From positions 1 through 56,197 of the forward strand of contig DWZE01000123.1 in assembly GCA_019118325.1 (NCBI GenBank): a DNA stretch of 56,197 nt. Reading direction: 5' to 3'. The notes under the pieces were generated by a model. It saw only the letters and a list, made by a program, of their open reading frames with translations. It made no database searches and was not told where the DNA came from. Shown one piece after another: positions 34,056 through 42,509 of this stretch. A program made the position numbers and the translations under genes. The number at the start of each line of letters is the position of its first letter. Position 1 is the stretch's first letter. This DNA comes from Candidatus Bacteroides intestinavium (lineage in GTDB: Bacteria > Bacteroidota > Bacteroidia > Bacteroidales > Bacteroidaceae).

Positions 34056-35240
34056 ATGTATAGAATCTACCTGAAACCCGGCAAAGAAGAATCGCTGAAA
34101 CGCTTCCACCCGTGGGTATTCTCCGGCGCCATCGCCCGCATGGACGGAGAGCCCGAAGAAGGCGAGGTGGTGGAAGTCCATACCTCCAAGAAAGAATTCA
34201 TCGCCAAAGGCCACTTCCAGATAGGAAGCATCGCCGTGCGCGTGCTCACCTTCCGCGAAGACGAAGAGATAAACACTGCCTTCTGGCGCCGTCGGTTGAG
34301 CGCAGCCCTGCAAATGCGCCGCAGCATCGGCCTCGTAGGACGTCCGGACAACAACACCTACCGCCTGGTGCATGGCGAAGGCGACAACCTGCCCGGCCTG
34401 GTCATCGACATTTATGCCCGTACCGCCGTGATGCAGGCTCACTCTGCCGGCATGCACCTGGACCGTATGACCATCGCCGAAGCCCTGGCCGAAGTGATGG
34501 AAGGAGAAATAGACAACATCTACTACAAGTCGGAAACCACCCTGCCCTACAAGGCCGACCTCTTCCCTGAGAACGGCTTCCTCCGCGGAGGCAGCACAGA
34601 CAATGTAGCCACGGAATACGGCCTGAACTTCCATATCGACTGGCTGAAGGGACAGAAAACGGGCTTCTTCGTGGACCAACGTGAGAACCGTGCCTTGCTG
34701 GAGCGATACGCCCGGGGGAGAAACGTACTGAACATGTTCTGCTACACCGGCGGATTCTCCGTCTATGCCATGCGTGGAGGCGCCCTGTCCGTACACTCGG
34801 TAGACAGTTCGGCCAAAGCCATCGACCTGACAAACAAGAACATCGCCCTGAACTTCCCCGACGATGCGCGCCACACAGCCTATGCCGAAGATGCCTTCAA
34901 ATTTCTGGACCGCATGGAGGACGGCACCTACGACCTCATTGTCCTCGACCCGCCTGCCTTCGCCAAACACCGCGACGCCCTGCGCAACGCCCTGCAAGGC
35001 TACCGCAAGCTGAACGCCCGCGCCTTCGAGAAAATCCGTCCGGGAGGCATCCTCTTCACCTTCTCCTGCTCGCAGGCTGTCAATAAGGACCAGTTCCGCA
35101 TGGCCGTCTTTACAGCTGCCGCACAGTCGGGCCGCAGCGTACGCATCCTGCACCAACTGACGCAACCCGCCGACCATCCGGTGAACATCTACCATCCGGA
35201 AGGCGAGTACCTGAAAGGGCTGGTGCTCTACGTGGAATAA
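34056..35240 (+). CDS. rlmI: class I SAM-dependent rRNA methyltransferase, RlmI-like (23S rRNA m5C1962)
   Basis: Methylates a cytosine of 23S rRNA. It is 394 residues from the ATG at 34056 (MYRIYLKPGKEESLKRFHPWVFSGAI). An N-terminal PUA domain (about 1-70) is followed by the linker with YRLVHGEGDNLPGLVIDIY, then the methyltransferase domain with KTGFFVDQRENR, VLNMFCYTGGFSVYAMRGGA (SAM loop) and LIVLDPPAFAK. The second catalytic cysteine lies in FTFSCSQAV. Standalone on the plus strand between two intergenic repeat regions. Confidence 0.92.
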   Translation: MYRIYLKPGKEESLKRFHPWVFSGAIARMDGEPEEGEVVEVHTSKKEFIAKGHFQIGSIAVRVLTFREDEEINTAFWRRRLSAALQMRRSIGLVGRPDNNTYRLVHGEGDNLPGLVIDIYARTAVMQAHSAGMHLDRMTIAEALAEVMEGEIDNIYYKSETTLPYKADLFPENGFLRGGSTDNVATEYGLNFHIDWLKGQKTGFFVDQRENRALLERYARGRNVLNMFCYTGGFSVYAMRGGALSVHSVDSSAKAIDLTNKNIALNFPDDARHTAYAEDAFKFLDRMEDGTYDLIVLDPPAFAKHRDALRNALQGYRKLNARAFEKIRPGGILFTFSCSQAVNKDQFRMAVFTAAAQSGRSVRILHQLTQPADHPVNIYHPEGEYLKGLVLYVE

Positions 35241-35333
35241 GGGTCTAAAAGCCTCTTATCTTTTAAAATCTCTTTCATAAGGGTATCTACTCTTAAAAAA
35301 GAGTTAATATACAGAAGATTTTTAGCCCCATCT

Positions 35334-35364
35334 ATTGCAGGTTTCGAGAAAAGCCGTACATTTG
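35334..35364 (+). promoter_or_regulatory. promoter of small RNA copy 1
   Basis: ATTG at 35334-35337, a 19-base spacer, then TACATTTG at 35357-35364. The spacer itself is similar to that of copy 2 (both end AAA, two bases, CCG). Confidence 0.75.
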
Positions 35365-35370
35365 CAATGT

Positions 35371-35439
35371 GTTTTTCATGGTATTAGATTTAAGGTTAAT
35401 AAAGATTGGGTGTCTGGGATAGATACCCCTTCTTTTTTT
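35371..35439 (+). ncRNA. conserved small RNA, copy 1
   Basis: Predicted transcript from about 7 bases after the -7 element to a T-run. It contains TCATGGTATTAGATTT, then AAGGTTAA and AAAGATTG, followed by the hairpin GGGTGTCT/AGATACCC and TTCTTTTTTT. The same body with a different terminator stem occurs on the minus strand at 42152-42212. The rest of the 35241-35796 spacer shows no gene. Confidence 0.72.
35408..35439 (+). terminator. terminator of small RNA copy 1
   Basis: GGGTGTCT (35408-35415) pairs with AGATACCC (35421-35428, one G-T pair) and is followed by TTCTTTTTTT. Confidence 0.8.
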
Positions 35440-35796
35440 ATATACGTTACAAACCTCAGATTCATGTCATGTATCATGCAGAAGCTATATCTAACATGAT
35501 TGTATCATGCGAAAAAGAAACAGGTGTTTGTTATACAATGAGTCTGTAAATTGCCCTCGGAAAAGATAAATTAGCAACGATAATCAGAACTTTATGAAAA
35601 GAAAGTCCTGCCCAAAAACGGAAAGACGCATCTTACTTCAATAAACACAGCCGAAATCCACCAGCCAACTTCAGAAACCCTCCTTCCAGATTCCTCCTAA
35701 AGTTGCACAAGGGACTTCTTTTTTGCCCCTCCCGCTTGTATTTCTTGCGCCAACCCCGTATATTTGTACAATCTTAGTACAAAACAACGAATCACT

Positions 35797-37059
35797 ATGA
35801 CAAATATCCGGATAAGACTGACCGCCATGCAATTCCTGCAATTCTTCATGTGGGGCGCGTGGCTTATCTCGCTGGGCGGCTATATGGGCAGCCAGTTGCA
35901 CTTCGAAGGCGGAGAAATCGGCGCCATCTTTGCCACTATGGGCATTGCCTCCCTCATCATGCCCGGCCTGACCGGCATCATTGCCGACAAATGGATTAAT
36001 GCCGAACGGCTCTATGCCTTGCTGCACTTCATCGGGGCCGGCGCCTTGTTTTACGCCGCCTCCGCCACCAGCTACGAACAAATGTATTGGGCCATGTTGC
36101 TCAACATGATGGCCTATATGCCCACGCTCGCACTGGCCAATACCATTTCCTATCATGCCCTGGAGAAATACCACTTGGACCTGGTGAAAGACTTTCCGCC
36201 CATCCGCGTGTGGGGCACCGTGGGCTTCATCTGCGCCATGTGGGTGGTGGACCTGACCGGCTTCAAGAGCAGCGCCCTGCAACTCTATGTGGCAGGTGCG
36301 GCGGCTGTCCTGCTGGGCTTGTACGCCTTTACCCTGCCGCCTTGTCCCCCGGCACGCAACGAACAAAAGACGGTGCTCTCGGCCTTCGGACTGGATGCGC
36401 TGGTGTTGTTCAAGCAGCGGAAGATGGCCATCTTCTTCCTCTTCTCCATGCTGCTGGGCGCCGCCCTGCAAATCACCAATACCTACGGCGACCTCTTTCT
36501 GGGTTCGTTTGCCGCTATTCCGGAATATGCGGATTCGTTCGGCGTGAAGCACTCCGTCATCCTGCTGTCCATCTCACAGATGAGCGAGACACTGTTCATA
36601 CTGGCCATCCCCTTCTTCTTACGCCATTTTGGCATCAAACGCGTCATGCTCATCAGCATGCTGGCGTGGGTATTCCGCTTCGGCCTGTTCGGGCTGGGCA
36701 ATCCGGGTGACGGGCTTTGGATGCTTATCCTCTCCATGATTGTCTACGGCATGGCGTTCGACTTCTTCAACGTGTCCGGCTCGCTGTTTACCGAGATGGA
36801 AGCCCATCCGGGCATCCGGGCCAGCGCGCAGGGACTGTTCTTCATGATGACCAACGGCATCGGGGCTTTCGTGGGCGGCTATGCCAGTGGAGCCGTGGTG
36901 GACTTCTTCTCGGTCTACGCCGAAGGCGGCGGACTGGTCAGCCGCGAGTGGACACCCATCTGGATGACTTTCGCTGCCTATGCGCTGACCATTGGCATAC
37001 TGTTTGCTATAGTGTTCCGCTATAAACATACACCAGAGAAAGGAGTGCACAATGAATGA
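35797..37059 (+). CDS. nucleoside permease of the major facilitator superfamily (NupG/XapB type)
   Basis: Proton-coupled nucleoside importer in the inner membrane. It is 420 residues from MTNIRIRLTAMQFLQFFMWGAWLISLGGYM. About twelve membrane segments are visible. The stretches IGAIFATMGIASLIMPGLTGIIADKW, PTLALANTISYHAL and FPPIRVWGTVGFI are characteristic of the nucleoside:H+ symporter family. The start ATG at 35797 is preferred to an upstream ATG without membrane character. Its end overlaps the next gene by 8 bases. Confidence 0.9.
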   Translation: MTNIRIRLTAMQFLQFFMWGAWLISLGGYMGSQLHFEGGEIGAIFATMGIASLIMPGLTGIIADKWINAERLYALLHFIGAGALFYAASATSYEQMYWAMLLNMMAYMPTLALANTISYHALEKYHLDLVKDFPPIRVWGTVGFICAMWVVDLTGFKSSALQLYVAGAAAVLLGLYAFTLPPCPPARNEQKTVLSAFGLDALVLFKQRKMAIFFLFSMLLGAALQITNTYGDLFLGSFAAIPEYADSFGVKHSVILLSISQMSETLFILAIPFFLRHFGIKRVMLISMLAWVFRFGLFGLGNPGDGLWMLILSMIVYGMAFDFFNVSGSLFTEMEAHPGIRASAQGLFFMMTNGIGAFVGGYASGAVVDFFSVYAEGGGLVSREWTPIWMTFAAYALTIGILFAIVFRYKHTPEKGVHNE

Positions 37060-37627
37060 GAGGAAGAAAGTGGAGTTGCAAGTGTCAAAGCTCAGCAGCA
37101 GCCAGACGCAGGCCGGTGCCTACATTTTGGTACTCTCCGAAGTGGGAACACGGCGCGACCTGCCCATCATCATCGGCACAGCTGAGGCTCAGGCCATCAT
37201 GCTTGAGTTGCGGGGCATCATGCCGCCACGTCCGCTGACACACGTCTTGTTTGCATCGGTATTGGAGGCTTTGGGCGTCCGGCTACTGCGTGCCATTATC
37301 TATAAAGCGGAAAAAGGCATTTTCTATACCTATCTATATTTACGTTCAGGCGAGATGATACTCCGGGTGGATTCGCGCACGAGTGATGCCGTGGCCCTGG
37401 CCCTGCACATGAAGGCTCCCATCCTGACTTACGAAGACATTCTGGATAAAGGAAACTCAGCTGAAAACATACATGACGACCGGCAGGCCACCGGGACAGA
37501 AAATGACCGCATCATAAACATCGACTGGCTGAAAGAGGCCCTTCAAAAAGCCATCGACCAGGAAGACTACGAACAAGCAGCCATCTTACGTGACCAAATC
37601 AATCATCTAAAAGAACCCAACAGTTGA
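37052..37627 (+). CDS. bifunctional nuclease family protein (DUF151) with UvrB/UvrC motif
   Basis: A 191-residue cytoplasmic protein. The N-terminal DUF151/BFN domain (about 1-130) shows LPIIIGTAEAQAIMLELRGIMPPRPLTHVLFASVLEALG and LRVDSRTSDAVALALHMKAPI; a UvrB/UvrC-interaction motif lies at the C-terminus (LQKAIDQEDYEQAAILRDQINHLK). Family members have been reported to have nuclease activity in other bacteria; here that is only inference. It overlaps the permease by 8 bases and is followed by rsmE after 5 bases, so the three are likely one transcript. Confidence 0.88.
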   Translation: MNERKKVELQVSKLSSSQTQAGAYILVLSEVGTRRDLPIIIGTAEAQAIMLELRGIMPPRPLTHVLFASVLEALGVRLLRAIIYKAEKGIFYTYLYLRSGEMILRVDSRTSDAVALALHMKAPILTYEDILDKGNSAENIHDDRQATGTENDRIINIDWLKEALQKAIDQEDYEQAAILRDQINHLKEPNS

Positions 37628-37632
37628 ATCCC

Positions 37633-38331
37633 ATGCACATCTTCTATACTCCCGACATAGAAACCTCGCACGAGTTGCCCGAAGAAGAGGCCGCACACGC
37701 CCTCCGCGTACTACGCCTGCAACCCGGCGACGAAGTAATGCTGACGGACGGGAAAGGCAATTTCCATCGGGCCCGCATCAGCCTGGCAGCCCACAAGCGC
37801 TGCCTGGTAGACCTCCTGGAAACCCTACCGCAACCGCCCTTGTGGAGCGGCCATCTGCACATAGCCCTGGCTCCCACCAAGAACATGGACCGGACGGAAT
37901 GGTTTGCCGAAAAGGCGACAGAAATCGGCATCGACGAACTGACCTTCCTGAACTGCCGTTATTCCGAACGAAAAGTGCTCAAGACAGAGCGTATCGCCAA
38001 AATTCTGATATCGGCCGTCAAGCAGTCGCTCAAGGCACGTGTACCCCGCCTGAACGAGATGACCGACTTCCAAACCTTCGTCCGACAGCCCTTCCAAGGC
38101 CAGAAATTCATCGCCCATTGCCATGAAGGCGGGAAAACTCCCCTGAAAGACGCCGTACGCAAGGGAGAGGAGGCCGTGGTACTCATCGGACCGGAAGGAG
38201 ACTTCAGCGAAGAAGAAGTCCGGATGGCCGAAGAAGCGGGATTCATCCCCGTCAGCCTGGGGCCTTCGCGCCTGCGGACAGAAACTGCGGCCCTGGTGGC
38301 CTGCCACATCTTGAATTTACAGAACCAATAA
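37633..38331 (+). CDS. rsmE: 16S rRNA m3U1498 methyltransferase
   Basis: Methylates U1498 of 16S rRNA. It is 232 residues from the ATG at 37633 (MHIFYTPDIETSHELPEEEAAHALRVLRLQPGDEVMLTDGKG). The N-terminal PUA-like part is followed by the SPOUT knot domain with KNMDRTEWFAEKATEIGIDELTFLNCRYSER and the SAM-binding VVLIGPEGDFSEEEVRMAEEAGFIPVSLGPSRLRTETAAL. All conserved blocks are present. It follows the DUF151 gene directly and precedes a lipoprotein gene by 6 bases. Confidence 0.95.
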   Translation: MHIFYTPDIETSHELPEEEAAHALRVLRLQPGDEVMLTDGKGNFHRARISLAAHKRCLVDLLETLPQPPLWSGHLHIALAPTKNMDRTEWFAEKATEIGIDELTFLNCRYSERKVLKTERIAKILISAVKQSLKARVPRLNEMTDFQTFVRQPFQGQKFIAHCHEGGKTPLKDAVRKGEEAVVLIGPEGDFSEEEVRMAEEAGFIPVSLGPSRLRTETAALVACHILNLQNQ

Positions 38332-38337
38332 ATACCT

Positions 38338-39876
38338 ATGGACATGAAAAAGATTCTCTTTCCCGCATTGGCCGCCCTCCTGCTGCTGGCCAGCGCCTGC
38401 TCGCAAAAAGCCGAGTACACCCACGCCATCCCGGCGAACGCTACATTCGTCAGCTCCGTCAATTTGTCCACGCTGTCCGAAAAAGCCGGTCTGGGCGACA
38501 GCGACAACCAGGCTCTCCTGCAAAAACTCAAGGAAAGCCTGAAGAGCGAGATGGATGCCACCACGTATGACTACATAGGAACCTTGCTGGACGACCCTGC
38601 CCAGTCAGGCATTGACCTGCAGGCTCCAATCTACCTGTTCACCAGCAGAGCCTTGCGGCAAGGCAGCTTCGTTGCCAAGGTGGCCGACAAAGGCAATGTA
38701 CAGACCCTGTTGGAAACTCTCCGGAAAGAAGGAGGAGAAACAGAGGAGAAAGAAAACTGTACCCTCGTACACACCAGCGACGGACTGCTGCTGGGCTACA
38801 ACGAATCCCTCCTCTTCTGCCTCGGACAGCAGACAGGCCCACAACTACCCGCCTACAAAGACAGCCTGGTAGCCTGGATACAACAGACGGAAGCCCAAAG
38901 CTTTGCCTCCCGCCCCGAATTCAAACAAATGCAGGCACAGAAAGGCGACATCAAAGCCATCTATTCTTACGCCAGCCTGCCCAAGAACTACATGGCCATC
39001 ACCGGCTATCGGATGCCCAAGGGGCTGGACCTGAAAGACCTACGGTTCATCATAGGACTTTCTTTCGAGAAAGGGAGCATCGACCTGCACCTGACCTACT
39101 ACACGGAGAACGAGCAAATCAAATCCTTGCTGGCCAAGCAGAACCAAGTCTACCGCCCCATCAAGAACACGTTCATAGACTATTTCCCGCAGTCCACTCT
39201 GTTGCTGGTCAGCGCCGGATTGGACGGAAATGCCCTGTATGACCTGCTGCTGGAAACAACGCCGATAGGTGAAAACCTTTCGGCCAAGAATGCTGAAACC
39301 ATCAAGCAAGTGATGGCCATGTTCGAAGACGATTTATCCTTTGGAATGGTCAATTTCACCTTGAACAAGCTACCCTCTCTGCTGGCCTACGCCACGGTCA
39401 AGGACTCCGCACCCCTGAAAGCCTTGCTGGAGAACGACGAACTGAAAAAACAGCTGGGACGTGGCAATGACATCGTGCAGCTGGAGGAAGACCGGTACGT
39501 ATGGAAGTCCAGAAACTTCAACCTCTTCTTCGGCGTGCAGGACAAGCAATTCTATGCCACCAACGACGAACTGCTCTATAAGGACCTCTTCAAAAAATGT
39601 GACCCCTCGGCCGCCCAAAACGCGTATGCAGGCGACATGAAAGGAAAGAAGGGTTTCGCCGTCGTCAACATGGAAGCGATCTGCCAGCTGCCCATCGTCA
39701 AGATGCTGGCAAGCATGGGAGGCAGCCAATACGCCACCATACTGGCCGCCCTGGAGCACATTGACTACATGAAGAGCGAAAACAATGAAACCGGGAGCTA
39801 CGCCAGCATACAATTGAAAGACAAGGACACCAACGCCTTGAAACAAATCGTCGAACTGGCCAAGACCGCCCTCTGA
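38338..39876 (+). CDS. DUF4836 family lipoprotein
   Basis: A 512-residue Bacteroidetes lipoprotein of unknown function. The signal peptide ends in LLASACSQ (lipobox cysteine near residue 21), followed by AEYTHAIPANATFVSSVNLSTLSEKAG, typical of DUF4836. It is a large mixed alpha/beta protein with repeated beta segments. It lies in a tight plus-strand row after rsmE and before an ABC ATPase (6 bases) and permease, suggesting it works with that transporter in envelope maintenance; this is inferred from position. Confidence 0.82.
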   Translation: MDMKKILFPALAALLLLASACSQKAEYTHAIPANATFVSSVNLSTLSEKAGLGDSDNQALLQKLKESLKSEMDATTYDYIGTLLDDPAQSGIDLQAPIYLFTSRALRQGSFVAKVADKGNVQTLLETLRKEGGETEEKENCTLVHTSDGLLLGYNESLLFCLGQQTGPQLPAYKDSLVAWIQQTEAQSFASRPEFKQMQAQKGDIKAIYSYASLPKNYMAITGYRMPKGLDLKDLRFIIGLSFEKGSIDLHLTYYTENEQIKSLLAKQNQVYRPIKNTFIDYFPQSTLLLVSAGLDGNALYDLLLETTPIGENLSAKNAETIKQVMAMFEDDLSFGMVNFTLNKLPSLLAYATVKDSAPLKALLENDELKKQLGRGNDIVQLEEDRYVWKSRNFNLFFGVQDKQFYATNDELLYKDLFKKCDPSAAQNAYAGDMKGKKGFAVVNMEAICQLPIVKMLASMGGSQYATILAALEHIDYMKSENNETGSYASIQLKDKDTNALKQIVELAKTAL

Positions 39877-39882
39877 CCCGAT

Positions 39883-40527
39883 ATGGACGAAATCCGCCTG
39901 CAACAAGTGCTTCCCCGCGTCTTCGCCCAGCGGGACAGCATCACCTCTGACATCTGGCACCGCGACCTCATCTTCCGTAAGGGGGAGCGGTGCCTGATTG
40001 AAGCGGCCTCGGGCACGGGGAAGTCCTCATTGTGCAGCTACCTCTATGGCTACCGGGGCGACTATGAGGGCATCATCACTTTCGACGGGAAAAATATCCG
40101 TTCACTCGACACCGCCGGATGGACCGCCCTGCGACGCCGCTCACTCAGCCTGCTGTTCCAGGAGCTGCGCCTGTTTCCCGAATTGACCGCACTGGAGAAC
40201 GTTTTGCTGAAGAACCGCCTGTCCGGATATAAGAGCCGCCAGGAGATTCTCACCCTATTCGAAGCGGCCGGCATCGCCGACAAGGTCAACGAAAAAACCG
40301 GTATCCTGTCCTTCGGCCAGCAACAGCGCGTGGCCTTCATCCGCTGCCTGTGCCAACCTTTCGACTTTATCCTGCTGGACGAACCCGTCAGCCACCTGGA
40401 CGAAAACAACGCACGCATCCTGGCCCGACTGCTGGAAGAAGAAGCCGGACGCCAAGGCGCCGGCATCCTCGTCACCTCCATCGGCAAGGCGCTCCCCCTG
40501 TCCTACGACCACACGTATAAACTCTGA
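39883..40527 (+). CDS. ABC transporter ATP-binding protein (FtsE/LolD-like)
   Basis: A 214-residue ATPase. Walker A is in EAASGTGKSSLCSYL (about 38-52), with ALQ-type Q-loop region SLLFQELRLFPELTALENVLLKNR, signature LSFGQQQRVAFIRCL and Walker B FDFILLDEPVSHLDENNARI. The similarity is closest to the FtsE/LolD/MacB branch that pairs with FtsX-like permeases, and such a permease follows after 5 bases. The first residue of the glycine loop is atypical (ASGTGKS). It probably drives a mechanotransmission or lipoprotein-related system rather than import. Confidence 0.88.
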   Translation: MDEIRLQQVLPRVFAQRDSITSDIWHRDLIFRKGERCLIEAASGTGKSSLCSYLYGYRGDYEGIITFDGKNIRSLDTAGWTALRRRSLSLLFQELRLFPELTALENVLLKNRLSGYKSRQEILTLFEAAGIADKVNEKTGILSFGQQQRVAFIRCLCQPFDFILLDEPVSHLDENNARILARLLEEEAGRQGAGILVTSIGKALPLSYDHTYKL

Positions 40528-40532
40528 ACACT

Positions 40533-41744
40533 ATGAACAGACTGGTATGGAAACTTCTGCGCCGGCACATCAGCATCGGCCAACTGACCGGCTTCTTCCT
40601 GGCCAACCTTTTCGGCATGGCCATCGTATTGCTGGCCGTACAGGCCTACAGCGACATCCGCCCCGTGCTGACCGGCGGCGACAGTTTCCTGAAGCAAGAC
40701 TACCTCATTGCCGGCAAGAAAGTGGGCACGCTGGGCAGCCTCATGGGCAAAAACAGTACCTTCACGCCGGAAGAAATCGAAGACCTGCGGCAGCAACCCT
40801 TCACCGTCCAAGTGGGCTGCTTCACACCCTCGCTCTTCCATGTCTCCGCCGGCATGGGTATCCAAGGAACCGGCGTGGATCTCAGCACGGAGATGTTCTT
40901 CGAGGCCGTGCCGGACGAGTTTATCGACGCCGACCTCAGCCACTGGCATTACGACGAGGCCACTCGCACCATCCCCATCATCATTCCGCGCAATTACCTG
41001 AATCTGTATAACTTCGGTTTTGCCGAGAGCCGCGGCCTGCCCAAACTGTCCGAAGGGCTGACCGGCCTGTTGCGCATGGACATCATCCTGCGCGGCAACG
41101 GACGCACCGAACGCTACAAGGGCCGCATCGTCGGCTTCTCCAACCGCCTGAACACCATCCTGGTGCCGCAAGCCTTCATGGACGAAGCCAACAGCACCCT
41201 GGCTCCCGGACAAAACGCACAGCCCTCGCGCCTCATCATCGAAGTCAAGAACCCCGCAGATGCGACCATCGCCCAATACTTCCAGACCCACCACTACGAA
41301 ACGGAAGGCAACGGCCTGGACGACGGAAAAGCCGCCTGGTTCCTGCGGCTGCTGACGGGCATCGTCTCTACCGTGGGCGGAGTGATTTGCCTGTTGGCAT
41401 TCTACCTGTTGTCACTCAGCATCTTCCTACTCTTGCAAAAGAACGCCACCAAGCTGGAGAACCTGCTGCTCGTGGGCTACACTCCGTCGCAAGTGGCCTT
41501 CCCCTACCAGGTGCTGGCCGTCGGACTGAATACAGCGAGCCTCCTGGCGGCTTTCGCCTGCATGGTCTGGGCGCGGGACTGCTACCTGGCAACCGCACGC
41601 GCGCTCTTTCCCCAACTGGAAAGCGAGACTCCTTGGGCGGGTTTCCTGACGGGCTTCTGCCTGTGGCTGCTTGCCGCCTTGTTGAACATGGCACTGATTC
41701 GCAGGAAGGTGCGCGCCATCGGACTGGCAGGTGCAGGGAAATAG
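40533..41744 (+). CDS. FtsX-like ABC transporter permease
   Basis: A 403-residue membrane protein with the MacB/FtsX topology: one membrane segment near the N-terminus (about 18-38), a large extracytoplasmic domain (about 45-265), and three membrane segments at about 282-310, 330-355 and 368-395. No signal peptidase site is seen. It follows the ATPase gene by 5 bases and closes the permease-to-transporter row. The substrate or partner is unknown; the DUF4836 lipoprotein encoded upstream is a candidate. Confidence 0.85.
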   Translation: MNRLVWKLLRRHISIGQLTGFFLANLFGMAIVLLAVQAYSDIRPVLTGGDSFLKQDYLIAGKKVGTLGSLMGKNSTFTPEEIEDLRQQPFTVQVGCFTPSLFHVSAGMGIQGTGVDLSTEMFFEAVPDEFIDADLSHWHYDEATRTIPIIIPRNYLNLYNFGFAESRGLPKLSEGLTGLLRMDIILRGNGRTERYKGRIVGFSNRLNTILVPQAFMDEANSTLAPGQNAQPSRLIIEVKNPADATIAQYFQTHHYETEGNGLDDGKAAWFLRLLTGIVSTVGGVICLLAFYLLSLSIFLLLQKNATKLENLLLVGYTPSQVAFPYQVLAVGLNTASLLAAFACMVWARDCYLATARALFPQLESETPWAGFLTGFCLWLLAALLNMALIRRKVRAIGLAGAGK

Positions 41745-41751
41745 TGTTTTG

Positions 41752-41778
41752 CTGCATATTTATTTGGCGAATATGCAG
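41752..41778 (+). terminator. hairpin after the FtsX-like gene
   Basis: CTGCATATT (41752-41760) pairs perfectly with AATATGCAG (41770-41778). There is no T-tract, so it may act only as an mRNA 3' structure. Confidence 0.4.
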
Positions 41779-42014
41779 AGAAGATATATCTTTGCAGTGC
41801 CAAAACAAATGAGACAATGAAATAGACCCACTGCACATCCCCCATAGAGAACCGCGCAGGAAATCGCAGATTCCCGCACGGATATCTCTTGGTACATGTG
41901 CATTGGTTCAACAGTTCCATCCGACCCCTCCCTCTCTTTTTCTACAGATGCTTCCGGCCTGGCCCGACGGACAGGCAGAACAGTTTGCCGTGCCCCTCCG
42001 CAGAAGACACAGGC

Positions 42015-42125
42015 ATGGGATTCACCCGCTGCTCCGGCTAGGAAATGATTCCGGCAGCCATCTTCCACGGACTGCTCATCGACCTGAGCGTCCCGTTCTT
42101 CGTATCGTTCTTCTGCAAGCAGTAA
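42015..42125 (+). pseudogene. remnant of a small membrane protein gene
   Basis: The frame MGFTRCSG is cut by TAG at 42039, after which EMIPAAIFHGLLIDLSVPFFVSFFCKQ and a normal TAA at 42123 follow. The second part has a membrane-helix pattern and looks like a real C-terminus. TAG probably arose from TAT or TAC. I do not recognise the family. A -7-like TATCTTTG at about 41787-41794 may be its old promoter. Confidence 0.35.
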
Positions 42126-42151
42126 GGGAGGGGGAGGAAAGGTAAGGACAT

Positions 42152-42174
42152 AAAAAAAGGGCTCCGCTGAGCCC
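42152..42174 (-). terminator. terminator of small RNA copy 2
   Basis: GGGCTC (42159-42164) pairs with GAGCCC (42169-42174); the minus strand continues with seven T. Confidence 0.85.
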
Positions 42175-42212
42175 AACCTTTGTTAACCTTAAAATCTAAT
42201 ACCATGAAAAAC
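42152..42212 (-). ncRNA. conserved small RNA, copy 2
   Basis: On the minus strand the -7 element is followed by the body TCATGGTATTAGATTT, TAAGGTTAA, CAAAGGTTG and the terminator hairpin GGGCTC-AGCG-GAGCCC with seven T. Compared with copy 1 the body is nearly identical but has one extra T, which breaks any shared reading frame, and the terminator stem differs completely. This supports a non-coding RNA. Confidence 0.75.
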
Positions 42213-42218
42213 ACGTTG

Positions 42219-42249
42219 CAAAGGTACGGACTTTTCCGATACTTGCAAA
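42219..42249 (-). promoter_or_regulatory. promoter of small RNA copy 2
   Basis: Minus-strand TTTG (42246-42249), a 19-base spacer and TACCTTTG (42219-42226): a full match to the Bacteroidetes consensus. Confidence 0.82.
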
Positions 42250-42344
42250 CTTTTCCCCCAAAAACTTCTCGAATTAATCATTTATTAACATCCATTCAGG
42301 CCTGTTTCCCATTTAAATGCCCCATATAGGCAGACGGACAGGGA

Positions 42345-42430
42345 GATATCACCGCCCGTGCTTAGAGATATCTCCGCCCGCGGACAGAGATATCCCCGCC
42401 CGCGGACGGCGATATCCCCGGGCAAATGCC
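42345..42430. repeat. GATATC array C: four units at 22-bp spacing
   Basis: GATATC at 42345, 42367, 42389 and 42411, each 22 bases apart, with CCCCGCCCG-type sequence between. It lies between the small RNA promoter and miaA. Confidence 0.92.
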
Positions 42431-42474
42431 GAAAAAAACGGGAGGACAACGCACAATCCTATCCGATTTTACGC

Positions 42475-42482
42475 TATCTTTG
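42475..42482 (+). promoter_or_regulatory. -7 element TATCTTTG before miaA
   Basis: TATCTTTG matches TAnnTTTG and would start transcription near 42489, before the ATG candidates at 42498 and 42510. No clear -33 TTTG. Confidence 0.55.
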
Positions 42483-42509
42483 TGACCGTAACAAAGAATG
42501 AGAAGAAAT

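Noticed and set aside
34044..35195. Antisense frame opposite rlmI
   Set aside because: Low-complexity composition and no family; rlmI is clear on the plus strand.
35797..37059. Small RNA copy 1 as a leader of the nucleoside permease
   Set aside because: A terminator ends the RNA 350 bases before the gene, and copy 2 is not upstream of any co-oriented gene, so it is not a shared leader.
42204..42326. 40-residue open frame MKNTLQRYGLFRYLQTF on the plus strand
   Set aside because: It is antisense to the conserved small RNA and its promoter, and its sequence is explained by them.
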